Assembly: GCA_020638735.1 (NCBI GenBank)
Contig: JACKHZ010000011.1
Span: forward strand, 558,001-622,000
DNA: 64,000 bases
Direction of reading: 5' to 3'
Source: Planctomycetota bacterium
Lineage (GTDB): Bacteria > Planctomycetota > UBA1135 > UBA2386
The notes beneath the pieces are model-generated. The model did no database searches. It was not told the origin of the DNA and saw only the letters and a program-made list of their open reading frames with translations. Shown here in pieces: positions 44,378-52,770 of the stretch; positions within the stretch are counted from its first letter, which is position 1, and every line of letters begins with the position of its first letter. The position numbers and the translations under genes were made by a program.

Positions 44378-46987
44378 ATGGCTCGCACGAGCAGGAACCA
44401 CCTCGCAGCGCGCGCCTTGCTGGCCGCGACGGCGACGTTCGCGGTGCCGGCGCTCGGGCAGGACGGCGACCACCTGCCGCCCGACCTCACCGGCGAAGAG
44501 ATGAGCCAGCGCCGCCAGCACTGGGCGTGGCAGCCGCTGCTCGATGCGCCGCCGCCGGACGGCGTCGACACGCATCCGGTCGACGCGTTCCTGCGCGCGA
44601 GGCTGCACCAGGTCGGCGCCGCGCTGTCACCGGCGGCGCCCCCAGACGTGCAGCTGCGGCGCCTGTGGTTCGATCTGGTCGGGCTGCCGCCGCCCCCCGA
44701 CGCCACGCAGCGGTTCTGCGCCGAGCCGAGCGACGAGGCGTGGCGCGCCGAGGTCGATCGGCTGCTGGCGAGCCCCCACTACGGCGAACGCCAGGCCCGG
44801 CACTGGCTCGACCTCGTGCGGTACTCCGAGACGCTGGGCCACGAGTTCGACTACGAGCTGCCGAACGCGTGGCGCTACCGCGACTACGTGGTGCGCGCGC
44901 TGAACGACGACGTGCCGTTCGACCAGTTCGTGCGCGAACACCTCGCCGGCGACCTGCTGCCCGCGCCGCGGCGCGACGCCGCCGGCAACGACGAGAGCGT
45001 CATCGCCACCGGCGCCTTCTGGTTCGTCGAGCAGGCGCACTCGCCGCTCGACGTGCTACAGCACGAAGCCGACCGCCTCGACAACCAGCTCGACACGATC
45101 GGCAAGGCGGTGCTGGGCGTCACGCTCGGCTGCGCGCGCTGCCACGACCACAAGTTCGACGCGATCCCGGCGCGCGACTACTACGGCCTGCTCGGGTTCC
45201 TGCAGGGCTCGCGCTACGTGCAGGCGCCGCTGCGGCCGTGGCCCGCGGACAGCGCGACGTTCCGCGCCGCGCTGCAGGCGCAGCGCGCGCTCGCGGCGGC
45301 GGCGGGGCTCGCCGCGCCCGCCGACGATGGCGCCGCCCCCGATGACGGCGTCACGCTGCGCGAACGGGACCGCGTCGTGGCGACCGCCGCGCGCCCCGAC
45401 GACGGCTGGTTCGTGACCAACGACGGCTTCGGCGACCGACCCTGGCGCGGGCCGCTGTGCCTCGACCAGGCGCCGGCCGCCCCGGACTCCGCAGCGCAGC
45501 TGCGCGCGCTGCCTGGCGCGTTCTGGTGCAGCGCCGTCGCCGGCGTCGCGCGCGAGGGCACGCTGCACAGCCGCTCGTTCGCCGTCGACGAGCGCTATCT
45601 GCACGTGCGCGCCGCCGGTCGTGAGAGCCGTATCAAGGTCATCGTCGACGGCTTCTACCTGCCGCGCGATCCGATCTACGGCGAACTGCACCGGGTCCTC
45701 GCCGACGGCGAACCGCGCTGGCTGACGTTCGACCTCGGCGCGTGGCGCGGCCACCGCGCGTTCGTCATGGCGATCGACCAGCGCGCGCCGGACCTCGGCG
45801 ACCCGGGGCGCGACCGCAAGCGCTACGCCGACGACGGCTGGGTGGCCGTGCAGTCGATCGTGCTGTCTCCGCACGCAGCGCCGCCGCCCACCGCCGCGCC
45901 GCCGCCGGCGCTCGCGCTCGACCTCGCCGCCCCGACGATCGCGGCTGCGCTCGCCCATCTGCACGAACGACAGCGGGCATGGCCGGTGTCGCCCACCGTG
46001 CCCGCGCTCGCCGACGGCACCGGTCGCGACGGCTTCGTGCATGTACGCGGCAACCCGCACCGCGCCGGCGCGCCGGCGCCGCGCCGCTTCCTGTCGGCCA
46101 TCGCCGGCGCGGCGACGCTGCGCGAGGCCGCCGGCGACGGTTGCGGCAGGTTGGCGCTGGCCGACGCGGTGCTCGACGACGACGATCCGCTGCCCGCGCG
46201 CGTCTGCGTCAATCGCATCTGGCACCACCTGTTCGGCCGCGGTCTGGTGCGCAGCGTCGACAACCTCGGCGCGCTCGGCGACCAGCCGACGCATCCGGAG
46301 CTGCTCGACTGGCTGGCGAGGCAGCTGCGCGAACACGGCTGGTCGCAGAAGCACGTGTTGCGCCTGATCGTGACGTCGGCGGCCTACCGCCAGGACAGCC
46401 GTCGTGGTCCAGCCGACGTCGACGTCGACCCGGAGAACGTGCTGCTCCACCGGCAGAACGTGCGCCCGCTCGAAGCCGAGGTGCTGCGCGACGCCCTGCT
46501 GGCGGTCGCCGGGCACCTCGACCCGACGATGGGCGGCCCGTCGATCGAGCAGCCGCGCGAGGCCATCGCCGAAGCGCGCGGCGCGCCGAAGCAGTACGGT
46601 CCCGCCGACGGCGGCGGTCGCCGCTCGATCTACCTCGCCGTGCGACGCAACTTCCCCCACCCGATGCTGCTGGCGTTCGACCAGCCGACGCCGTTCGCGT
46701 GCGTCGGCGCGCGCAACCGCTCGAACGTGCCGGCCCAGGCGCTGACCATGAGCAACGATGCGTTCGTGCGCGCCCGCGCCGAAGAGCTGGCGACGCTGGT
46801 GTGCGCCGCTGCGCCGGCTGCCCCGGCGCGCATCGATGCGCTCTACCGGCGCTGCTTCGCGAGGGCGCCGAGCGACGCCGAGCTGCAGCGCTGCCTCGGG
46901 TTCGTCGGCGAACACGACGACGCCGCGGCATTCGCCGACCTCGCCCACGCGCTGCTCGGCACGACCGGGTTCCGCTTCCTGCGATGA
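44378..46987 (+). CDS. Second PSD1-type protein (DUF1549, DUF1553) without the N-terminal cytochrome
   Basis: An 869-residue exported protein with a signal peptide (ARALLAATATFAVPALGQ). DUF1549 is recognised by LWFDLVGLPPPPDATQRF and YSETLGHEFDYE, with one CxxCH in CARCHDHKFDAIP (about 250). DUF1553 follows (RVCVNRIWHHLFGRGLVRSV, RQNVRPLEAEVLRDALLAV, FACVGARNRSNVPAQALTM). It lacks the PSCyt1 haem domain of the copy at 11.4 kb and is about 320 residues shorter. Its stop overlaps the partner DUF1501 start (ATGA). The divergence of the two copies suggests different substrates. Confidence 0.92.
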   Translation: MARTSRNHLAARALLAATATFAVPALGQDGDHLPPDLTGEEMSQRRQHWAWQPLLDAPPPDGVDTHPVDAFLRARLHQVGAALSPAAPPDVQLRRLWFDLVGLPPPPDATQRFCAEPSDEAWRAEVDRLLASPHYGERQARHWLDLVRYSETLGHEFDYELPNAWRYRDYVVRALNDDVPFDQFVREHLAGDLLPAPRRDAAGNDESVIATGAFWFVEQAHSPLDVLQHEADRLDNQLDTIGKAVLGVTLGCARCHDHKFDAIPARDYYGLLGFLQGSRYVQAPLRPWPADSATFRAALQAQRALAAAAGLAAPADDGAAPDDGVTLRERDRVVATAARPDDGWFVTNDGFGDRPWRGPLCLDQAPAAPDSAAQLRALPGAFWCSAVAGVAREGTLHSRSFAVDERYLHVRAAGRESRIKVIVDGFYLPRDPIYGELHRVLADGEPRWLTFDLGAWRGHRAFVMAIDQRAPDLGDPGRDRKRYADDGWVAVQSIVLSPHAAPPPTAAPPPALALDLAAPTIAAALAHLHERQRAWPVSPTVPALADGTGRDGFVHVRGNPHRAGAPAPRRFLSAIAGAATLREAAGDGCGRLALADAVLDDDDPLPARVCVNRIWHHLFGRGLVRSVDNLGALGDQPTHPELLDWLARQLREHGWSQKHVLRLIVTSAAYRQDSRRGPADVDVDPENVLLHRQNVRPLEAEVLRDALLAVAGHLDPTMGGPSIEQPREAIAEARGAPKQYGPADGGGRRSIYLAVRRNFPHPMLLAFDQPTPFACVGARNRSNVPAQALTMSNDAFVRARAEELATLVCAAAPAAPARIDALYRRCFARAPSDAELQRCLGFVGEHDDAAAFADLAHALLGTTGFRFLR

Positions 46988-48384
46988 CCACGCCCGGAGA
47001 CGACCGGCGCGCGCCGACGCGACGCGAGCTGCTGCGCCACGCAGCCAACGGCTTCGCCATGCTGCCGCTGGCGCACCTGCTCGGCGGCAGGAACGGCGGC
47101 GACGGAACGCAGCTTCGCCACCACCCGGCGCGGGCGCGCTCGGTGATCTTCCTCTACATGGACGGCGGGCCGAGCGCCCAGGACCTGTTCGACTACAAGC
47201 CGCGCCTCGCGCGCGAACACGGCGAGCCGTTCGCGCTGCCGATGGAGCCGACGCAGTTCGACGACAACGGCGCGACCATGGGCCCGGTCGCGCGGTTCGC
47301 GCAGCGCGGCGAGTCCGGCCAGTGGATCAGCGATCTGCTGCCGCACCTCTGCACCGCCGCCGACAAGCTCTGCTTCGTGCGCTCGATGGTCGCCGAGTTC
47401 AGCGAGCACACCAACGCCAACTACTTCCTGCACACCGGCCACGGGTTGCAGGGGCGCCCGAGCATGGGCGCCTGGATCGGCTACGGGCTCGGCGCCGAGG
47501 CCGACGACCTGCCGGCCTACGTCGTGCTCAACGGCGGCCTGATCCCGCCGGGCGGCGTCGACAACTTCCACTCCGGCTTCCTGCCGGCGCACTGCCAGGG
47601 CTCGCGGTTCGCGATGCGCGGCGAACCGCTCGCCAACCTGCGACCGCTCGGCGACCCTGCGCGGCAGCGGGCGCGGCTGCAGCTCGGCGCCGACCTCGAT
47701 CGGCTGTCGCTGGCCGAGCGAGGTGACGATCCCGCGCTCGAGGCGGCCATCCACAACGCTGAGCTGGCGTTCCGCATGCAGTCGGCCGTTCCGGAGCTGA
47801 TGCACCTCGACGGGGAGTCGCCGCGTCTGCGGCAGCTCTACGGCCTCGACGACGACTACGAACACACCCGCACCTTCGCCCGGCAGTGCCTGCTGGCGCG
47901 CCGGCTCGTCGAGCGCGGCGTGCGCTTCGTCGAGCTGACCTGCCCGGACACCGGCAGCGACCGCTGGGACCAGCACGCGAACCTGGAGCGCGGCCTGCGA
48001 CGCAACTGCCGCACGGTCGATCGCCCGATCACCGCGCTGCTCGCCGACCTGGACGCCCGCGGGCTGCTCGACGAGACGATCGTGCTGTTCGGCGGCGAGT
48101 TCGGCCGCACGCCGTTCGCGCAGGGCAACGACGGCCGCGACCACAACCCGTTCGGCTTCACGATGTGGATGGCCGGCGGCGGCTTCCGCGGCGGCTGCAG
48201 CCACGGCGAAACCGACGAATACGGTTACAAGGTCGTCGCCGATCCGGTCTCGATCCACGACCTGCACGCGACGATCCTGTGGCAGCTCGGCATCGACCAC
48301 GAACGCTTCACCTACCGCTTCGGCGGCCGCGACCTTCGCCTCACCGACGTCTTCGGCAAGGTGCAGCGCGACCTCCTGTGCTGA
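46984..48384 (+). CDS. Second DUF1501 protein with twin-arginine signal
   Basis: A 466-residue protein with a Tat motif (TRRELLRHAANGFAMLPLAH). The signature blocks are IFLYMDGGPSAQDLFDYKP, RPSMGAWIGYGLG, GVRFVELTCPD, VLFGGEFGRTPFAQ and the ending GRDLRLTDVFGKVQRDLL. The copy at 14,971 has the same plan, but this one has MDGGPS where the other has MSGAPS near the N-terminal metal site. It is translationally coupled to the PSD1 gene before it. There is no DUF2231-cytochrome gene after this pair, unlike the first. Confidence 0.93.
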   Translation: MTTPGDDRRAPTRRELLRHAANGFAMLPLAHLLGGRNGGDGTQLRHHPARARSVIFLYMDGGPSAQDLFDYKPRLAREHGEPFALPMEPTQFDDNGATMGPVARFAQRGESGQWISDLLPHLCTAADKLCFVRSMVAEFSEHTNANYFLHTGHGLQGRPSMGAWIGYGLGAEADDLPAYVVLNGGLIPPGGVDNFHSGFLPAHCQGSRFAMRGEPLANLRPLGDPARQRARLQLGADLDRLSLAERGDDPALEAAIHNAELAFRMQSAVPELMHLDGESPRLRQLYGLDDDYEHTRTFARQCLLARRLVERGVRFVELTCPDTGSDRWDQHANLERGLRRNCRTVDRPITALLADLDARGLLDETIVLFGGEFGRTPFAQGNDGRDHNPFGFTMWMAGGGFRGGCSHGETDEYGYKVVADPVSIHDLHATILWQLGIDHERFTYRFGGRDLRLTDVFGKVQRDLLC

Positions 48385-48466
48385 ACGCTCCGACTTCGCC
48401 CAGCAGCGTCTCCCATCGCCATCTGCCGGCGGCTGCTCCGGCCTCGACGGTGTACTTCTCCCACCT

Positions 48467-48488
48467 GCCGCGCCACCACTGGCGCGGC
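48467..48488. terminator. Strong hairpin after the second DUF1501 gene
   Basis: GCCGCGCCA (48467-48475) pairs perfectly over nine bases with TGGCGCGGC (48480-48488), with a CCAC loop. It lies between DUF1501 and the toroid gene and has no T-run. A terminator is the simplest reading. Confidence 0.5.
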
Positions 48489-48537
48489 GCCTTCCGCCGG
48501 TGACAATGTCGCCCGCGCCGCCGCGGCGCCGCTCCGC

Positions 48538-49686
48538 ATGCTGACCACGCTCCTCGCGCTCGCGTTGCTGCAGGCCCCCGACGGGGGCGCGTCCGCGCCA
48601 CAGGATCCGGTCGGCAGCGACGCGCGGCCGGCGGCCGAGCCCGAGGCGTGGTTCTCGCAGGAGCTCGCCGCGCGCTGCGCCACCGCCGCCGAGCGCGGCC
48701 TGACCTGGCTGCGCGAACACCAGCTCGACTCCGGCGCGTGGGTCGGCTTCGTCGGCCACAAGATGCAGGACGACTACGAGATCCTCGCCACCGGCCTGCT
48801 GCCGGAGCAGCAGCGCAAGAAGGGCGAAGGCCATCTCGGCGTCACCGCGCTGTGCGGCATGGCGTTCCTCGCCGGCGGCCACCTGCCCGACCGCGGCGAG
48901 CACGGCGACGCGGTGCGGCTGGCGCAGGACTTCGTGCTGACCCACTCGCTCGAGAACGGCATGCTGACGGCGGCCGGGACGCGCATGTACAGCCACGCCT
49001 TCGCGACGCTGTTCCTCGCCGAGGTGCACGGCATGGCCGCCGACGACCGCACCAAGCTGGCGCTAGAGCGCGCCGTCAACCTGATCGTCGACAGCCAGAA
49101 CCAGGTCGGCGGCTGGCGCTACAACCCGTTCGATCGCAACACCGACCTGTCGGTGACGGTCTGTCAGCTGCAGGCGCTGCGTGCGGCGCGCAACATCGGC
49201 ATCCGCGTACCCAACGACACGATCGAGCGGGCGATGGCCTACGTCGACAAGAGCCGCGTCAGCAGCGGCGCCGGCCGCGGCCTCTACTACTACAAGATCT
49301 ACGGCAACGGGGCCTACCAGAAGTCGCGCGAGTACGCGATCAACGCCGCCGCGATGACCGCCTTGGCGAGCGCCGGCGTGCACGACGACGACCTCGCCGA
49401 TCCGGTGCTGACCTTCCTCGAGCGCAGCTATCCGGACATCGCCGACTACTACTCCACGCACTTCTACTTCTGGTACGGCAACTACTACGCGGCGCAGGCC
49501 TTCTACCAGTACGGCGGCCCGCGCCTGGCCGGGTTCTACCAGCGGCTGGCCGAGGACCTGCTGCGCGGGCAATGCGCCGACGGCCGCTGGCGCAACGACA
49601 CCGGGCCGGGCGACGAGATGGCGACCGCGGTCGCCTGCATCCTGCTGCAGATGCCGCGGCAGTACCTGCCGATCTTCCAGCGGTAG
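48538..49686 (+). CDS. Exported squalene-cyclase-like toroid protein (prenyltransferase repeats)
   Basis: A 382-residue protein. A short signal peptide (MLTTLLALALLQAPDGGAS) precedes an alpha/alpha toroid made of repeated helical pairs: GLTWLREHQLDSGAWVGFVG, HLGVTALCGMAFLAGG, HAFATLFLAEVHGMA, NQVGGWRYNP, SVTVCQLQALRAARNIG, GEMATAVAC-like end (GDEMATAVACILLQMP). The GGWRYNP and HFYFWYGNYYAAQAFY segments match the toroid in the ExbBD-linked gene at 25.2 kb. No DxDD or cyclase motif is present. Role unknown, probably periplasmic. It follows the second PSD1/DUF1501 pair. Confidence 0.8.
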   Translation: MLTTLLALALLQAPDGGASAPQDPVGSDARPAAEPEAWFSQELAARCATAAERGLTWLREHQLDSGAWVGFVGHKMQDDYEILATGLLPEQQRKKGEGHLGVTALCGMAFLAGGHLPDRGEHGDAVRLAQDFVLTHSLENGMLTAAGTRMYSHAFATLFLAEVHGMAADDRTKLALERAVNLIVDSQNQVGGWRYNPFDRNTDLSVTVCQLQALRAARNIGIRVPNDTIERAMAYVDKSRVSSGAGRGLYYYKIYGNGAYQKSREYAINAAAMTALASAGVHDDDLADPVLTFLERSYPDIADYYSTHFYFWYGNYYAAQAFYQYGGPRLAGFYQRLAEDLLRGQCADGRWRNDTGPGDEMATAVACILLQMPRQYLPIFQR

Positions 49687-49795
49687 AAGCATGTGGAGAA
49701 CTGCCCCGGCGACGGCTGCCGACGGCGAGAATCGACTGTGCCGCGGCGCGCCTTTGGCCTTGAATCCGATCGGGCCGTGGTGACGATCGAGGGTC

Positions 49796-49844
49796 GGTCA
49801 GACGGTCACTTCACGGTCAGACGACCTTCACGGTCACAAGGTCA
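49796..49844. repeat. Cluster of five GGTCA direct repeats upstream of an outer-membrane gene
   Basis: GGTCA occurs at 49796, 49804, 49815, 49832 and 49840, all on the plus strand, within 49 bases. Two copies are in the longer repeat TTCACGGTCA. They end nine bases before the ATG at 49854. Spacing 8, 11, 17 and 8 suggests operator half-sites or an mRNA-leader element. I see no matching -35/-10 pair. Confidence 0.5.
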
Positions 49845-49853
49845 CTAGGGCGT

Positions 49854-50963
49854 ATGCGCTACCAAATCGCACGGGACGTTCTCGGCGTGTGCCTCACCAT
49901 CGCGACGGCGATGGCGCAGGGGCCCGCCACTTCTTCCACCGGCTTCGCCGCGGACTCCGGCGGCGGCTCAGGCCCCGGGTCGCCGCGGGCAGCGGGAGAT
50001 CGGTTCCGCTTCGATCGCTCCTCGCCCGACAGCTCGGCGCTCGGCACGAGCTTGCCGCTCTCCATGCGCCAGGCCCAGGAAGAGGACAACACGATCCGCG
50101 GCATCTTCGATCGGGTGCACGGCGACTTCATGGCCAATCGCGAGGCGTTCGACCCCGACGTCGAGCTGCGCGTGCGCTACGCGCCGTACCAGCGCATCGG
50201 CGGTGAGCCCGGGGACTTCGATCTCTACGGCTACGACTTCGACGCCGAGATCCCGGCGATGATCTCGACCGAGTCCTACCTGCTGTTCGGCGCCTACCAG
50301 TACGGCCGCCACTACGCGACCTCCTCGGGCTTCGGCAGCAAGAACAACGCGACCGGCATCGGCGACCGCACGGTGACCGCCGCCGGCGTGCGGCTCGGCC
50401 TCGGCGTGTTCCTCGCCGACAACTGGTTGCTCGAGGTCGAGACCAACCCCGGCGTCTACTCGGACCTCGAGGCGCCGCTGACGCACAAGGACTACGACTT
50501 CTACTCGTCGATGCTGTTCACGGTCGAGACGATCGACCACTTCTACCTCAAGTTCGGCGCGCGCTACAACCAGACCTACATCAACGCGCCGTGGCTGCCC
50601 TACCTGGGCTTCAGCTGGGTGCTCGCGCCGGAGTTCCGCATCGACCTGCTGCTGCCGGAGAAGCTCGAGCTGACCTACAGCCCGAGCGCCAGCACGTCGT
50701 TCTCGCTCGGCACGATGATCCAGGGTGCGCAGTACTTCGTGCACGCGCCGAACGGCCAGGGCAACGACATCCAGGTGCAGGAGATCATCAGCTACCTGGG
50801 CATGCTGCACCGCTTCGACGAGCGGTTCTCGCTGGCCATGCGCGCCGGCGCGATCGTCGCCGGTGACTACCGGCTCAACAACGGCACGGCGGGCTTCGAC
50901 GACGCCGAGGGCACGCTGGACCCCGGCTTCTACGCCGACGTGACGTTCGGCATCAACTGGTGA
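49854..50963 (+). CDS. Outer-membrane beta-barrel protein (DUF6268-like)
   Basis: A 369-residue protein with a signal peptide (IARDVLGVCLTIATAMAQ) and about 60 flexible residues, followed by alternating amphipathic strands from about residue 95: ELRVRYAPYQRIGGEPGDFD, RLGLGVFLADNWLLEVE, HFYLKFGARYNQTYINAP, FRIDLLLPEKLELTYSP, FSLAMRAGAIVAGDYRL. It ends in FYADVTFGINW, with Trp in the position used for Bam recognition. The pattern fits DUF6268-type outer-membrane barrels, a family without known function. The GGTCA repeats are directly upstream. It converges with the arginase gene across a terminator-like hairpin. Confidence 0.7.
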   Translation: MRYQIARDVLGVCLTIATAMAQGPATSSTGFAADSGGGSGPGSPRAAGDRFRFDRSSPDSSALGTSLPLSMRQAQEEDNTIRGIFDRVHGDFMANREAFDPDVELRVRYAPYQRIGGEPGDFDLYGYDFDAEIPAMISTESYLLFGAYQYGRHYATSSGFGSKNNATGIGDRTVTAAGVRLGLGVFLADNWLLEVETNPGVYSDLEAPLTHKDYDFYSSMLFTVETIDHFYLKFGARYNQTYINAPWLPYLGFSWVLAPEFRIDLLLPEKLELTYSPSASTSFSLGTMIQGAQYFVHAPNGQGNDIQVQEIISYLGMLHRFDERFSLAMRAGAIVAGDYRLNNGTAGFDDAEGTLDPGFYADVTFGINW

Positions 50964-50970
50964 GCGCGGT

Positions 50971-50999
50971 CCGTCCCGCCGGCGAACGCCGCGGGACGG
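50971..50999. terminator. Bidirectional terminator-like hairpin
   Basis: CCGTCCCGC (50971-50979) pairs perfectly with GCGGGACGG (50991-50999) around an 11-base loop that itself can form GGC/GCC. It sits in the gap between the converging barrel and arginase genes, and can serve both. Confidence 0.6.
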
Positions 51000-51030
51000 G
51001 TGGAACGCAGCGCATCCCGGCGTCCTGCCG

Positions 51031-51957
51031 CTACAGGATGCGCTTGCCGAAGGCGCTGGAGATCACGTCCACCGCCACCTCGCCCGACTGGTTCTTGACG
51101 TCCAGGATCGGGTTGAGCTCGGTGACCTCGAGGCTGGTCATCTTGCCGGTGTCGCTGACCATCTCCATGAGCAGGTTGGCCTCGCGCCAGCTGATGCCCC
51201 CCTTGACCGGGGTGCCGGTGCCGGGCACGTCGCGCGGATCCATGCCGTCGAGGTCGAACGAGACGTGGAAGCCCGCCGTGCCGTCGGTCGCGAACCCGAT
51301 CGACTCCTGCATGATCGCGCGCATGCCGCGCTCGTCGACGTCGCGCATCGTGTAGGCGTGGATGCCGGACTTCTTGACGATCTGGCGCTCGGTCTCGTCG
51401 ATGTCGCGGATGCCGATCAGGCACACGTTCCTGGGGTCGACCTTGGGCCAGAACCCGCCCATCTCGACGAGCCGCGGGTGCCCCAGGCCGAGCACGGTCG
51501 CCAGCGGCATGCCGTGGATGTTGCCGGTCGGCGAGCTCTCGGGGGTGTTCATGTCGGCGTGCGCGTCGACCCAGATCAGCCCGATCTTCTGTTCGTTCTG
51601 ATGGAAGTGCTCGGCGACGCCCGACACGGTGCCGATCGCGATGCTGTGGTCGCCGCCGAGCACGACGGGGATCTCGCCCTGGTCGAGCGAACGGCGCACG
51701 CGCAGGCGCAGCCGGTTGCAGACGTGGTAGATCGGCTCGAGATAGCGCGCGTGGGTGTCGCCGGGCGCGCGCGTCTCCGGGGCGGGCACGCCGACGTCGC
51801 CGTCGTCGGCGACCTCGTAGCCGAGCTGTTCGAGGCCGTGCGTGACGCCGGCGATGCGGATCGCCGACGGGCCCATGTCCACGCCGCGGCGACCGGCGCC
51901 GAGATCCATCGGCACGCCGACCAGGCGCAGGGTCTTCTTCGCGGGAGCTGCTGTCAT
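51031..51957 (-). CDS. rocF: Arginase
   Basis: A ureohydrolase of 308 residues with the binuclear manganese site: GGDHSI (His), DAHADMNTPESSPTGNIHG (Asp, His, Asp) and SFDLDGMDP (two Asp). The N-TPESSPTGNIHGMP loop is typical of arginases rather than agmatinases. The N-terminus VGVPMDLGAGRRGVDMGPSAIR is also arginase-like. It hydrolyses arginine to ornithine and urea in the cytoplasm. It is the last gene of the minus-strand run and starts 12 bases after the SAM hydrolase stop. The neighbours do not form an obvious arginine pathway. Confidence 0.93.
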   Translation of the reverse strand: MTAAPAKKTLRLVGVPMDLGAGRRGVDMGPSAIRIAGVTHGLEQLGYEVADDGDVGVPAPETRAPGDTHARYLEPIYHVCNRLRLRVRRSLDQGEIPVVLGGDHSIAIGTVSGVAEHFHQNEQKIGLIWVDAHADMNTPESSPTGNIHGMPLATVLGLGHPRLVEMGGFWPKVDPRNVCLIGIRDIDETERQIVKKSGIHAYTMRDVDERGMRAIMQESIGFATDGTAGFHVSFDLDGMDPRDVPGTGTPVKGGISWREANLLMEMVSDTGKMTSLEVTELNPILDVKNQSGEVAVDVISSAFGKRIL

Positions 51958-51969
51958 GCGCGACAGAGT

Positions 51970-52737
51970 CTACGCCGGCAGCCAGCGGATCGCGGCACCC
52001 GTTCCGAGCCCCAGCGCCGCAGCGGCGCTGCCGCCGTTGACGCCGACCTCGAGCAGGCCGAAGGCCCCGACGTAGGCCAGCAGCTGCCCCGGCGGGACCT
52101 CGGCGTAGGTGCGCACCACCGGCGCCTCGCGCCCGCCCACCTCGACCCGGCCGGCGCCGCCCAGCTGCGCCGCGGTCACGTTGCTGACCAGGTTGCCGAA
52201 CCGGTCGACGTGCACGACGCGCGCGCCGCCGCCGAACACCGGGTCCTCGCCGGCCTGCAGCTCGACGCGTGGCCCGAGCGCCCGGAAGCCGTAGCGGCCG
52301 GCGGCGAGCATCGCCGCGACCGGCGCCATCACGTCGCGGCCGTGGAACGTGTCGGAGGCCGGCCGCACGCCGAGGTGGTCGAGGTCCAACGCCCGCGCCT
52401 CCGCGGCCGGATCCCCGGCCACGACCGCAGCGATCAGCCCGTTGTCCGGCACGATCCAGTAGTCGCCGTGCGCGAACACGGCCACCACCGCGCGCGCCGT
52501 GCCGACGCCAGGATCGACGACGCCGACGTGCACCGTGCCGCCCGGGAAGCGCCCGATCGCCGCCCACAGCTGGAACGCGCCCGCCGCGACGTCCTGTGGT
52601 GGAACCGCGTGCCCCAGGTCCACGACCTGCACCTTGCCCGACGCGCGCAACAGCGCCCCCTTCATGACCCCGACGTAGACGTCGTCGAGACCGAAGTCGG
52701 TGCACAGCGTGACGATGCCGGACGGGCGCGGGAACAT
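51970..52737 (-). CDS. S-adenosyl-L-methionine hydroxide adenosyltransferase (SAM hydrolase, DUF62)
   Basis: A 255-residue protein of the fluorinase/chlorinase superfamily. Motifs are VTLCTDFGLDDVYVGVMKGA (residues 9-28), GTVHVGVVDPGVGTARA, DYWIVPDNGL, TFHGRDVMAPVAA and VHVDRFGNLVSN. The latter contain the Asp, Arg and His that activate hydroxide in the DUF62 SAM hydrolases. It splits SAM into adenosine and methionine. The physiological purpose of the family is not settled. Length and motifs are normal. It lies between a membrane protein gene and arginase. Confidence 0.92.
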   Translation of the reverse strand: MFPRPSGIVTLCTDFGLDDVYVGVMKGALLRASGKVQVVDLGHAVPPQDVAAGAFQLWAAIGRFPGGTVHVGVVDPGVGTARAVVAVFAHGDYWIVPDNGLIAAVVAGDPAAEARALDLDHLGVRPASDTFHGRDVMAPVAAMLAAGRYGFRALGPRVELQAGEDPVFGGGARVVHVDRFGNLVSNVTAAQLGGAGRVEVGGREAPVVRTYAEVPPGQLLAYVGAFGLLEVGVNGGSAAAALGLGTGAAIRWLPA

Positions 52738-52770
52738 GCGCCGGCAGCGGACACGATCCGTCGGCCCGGG

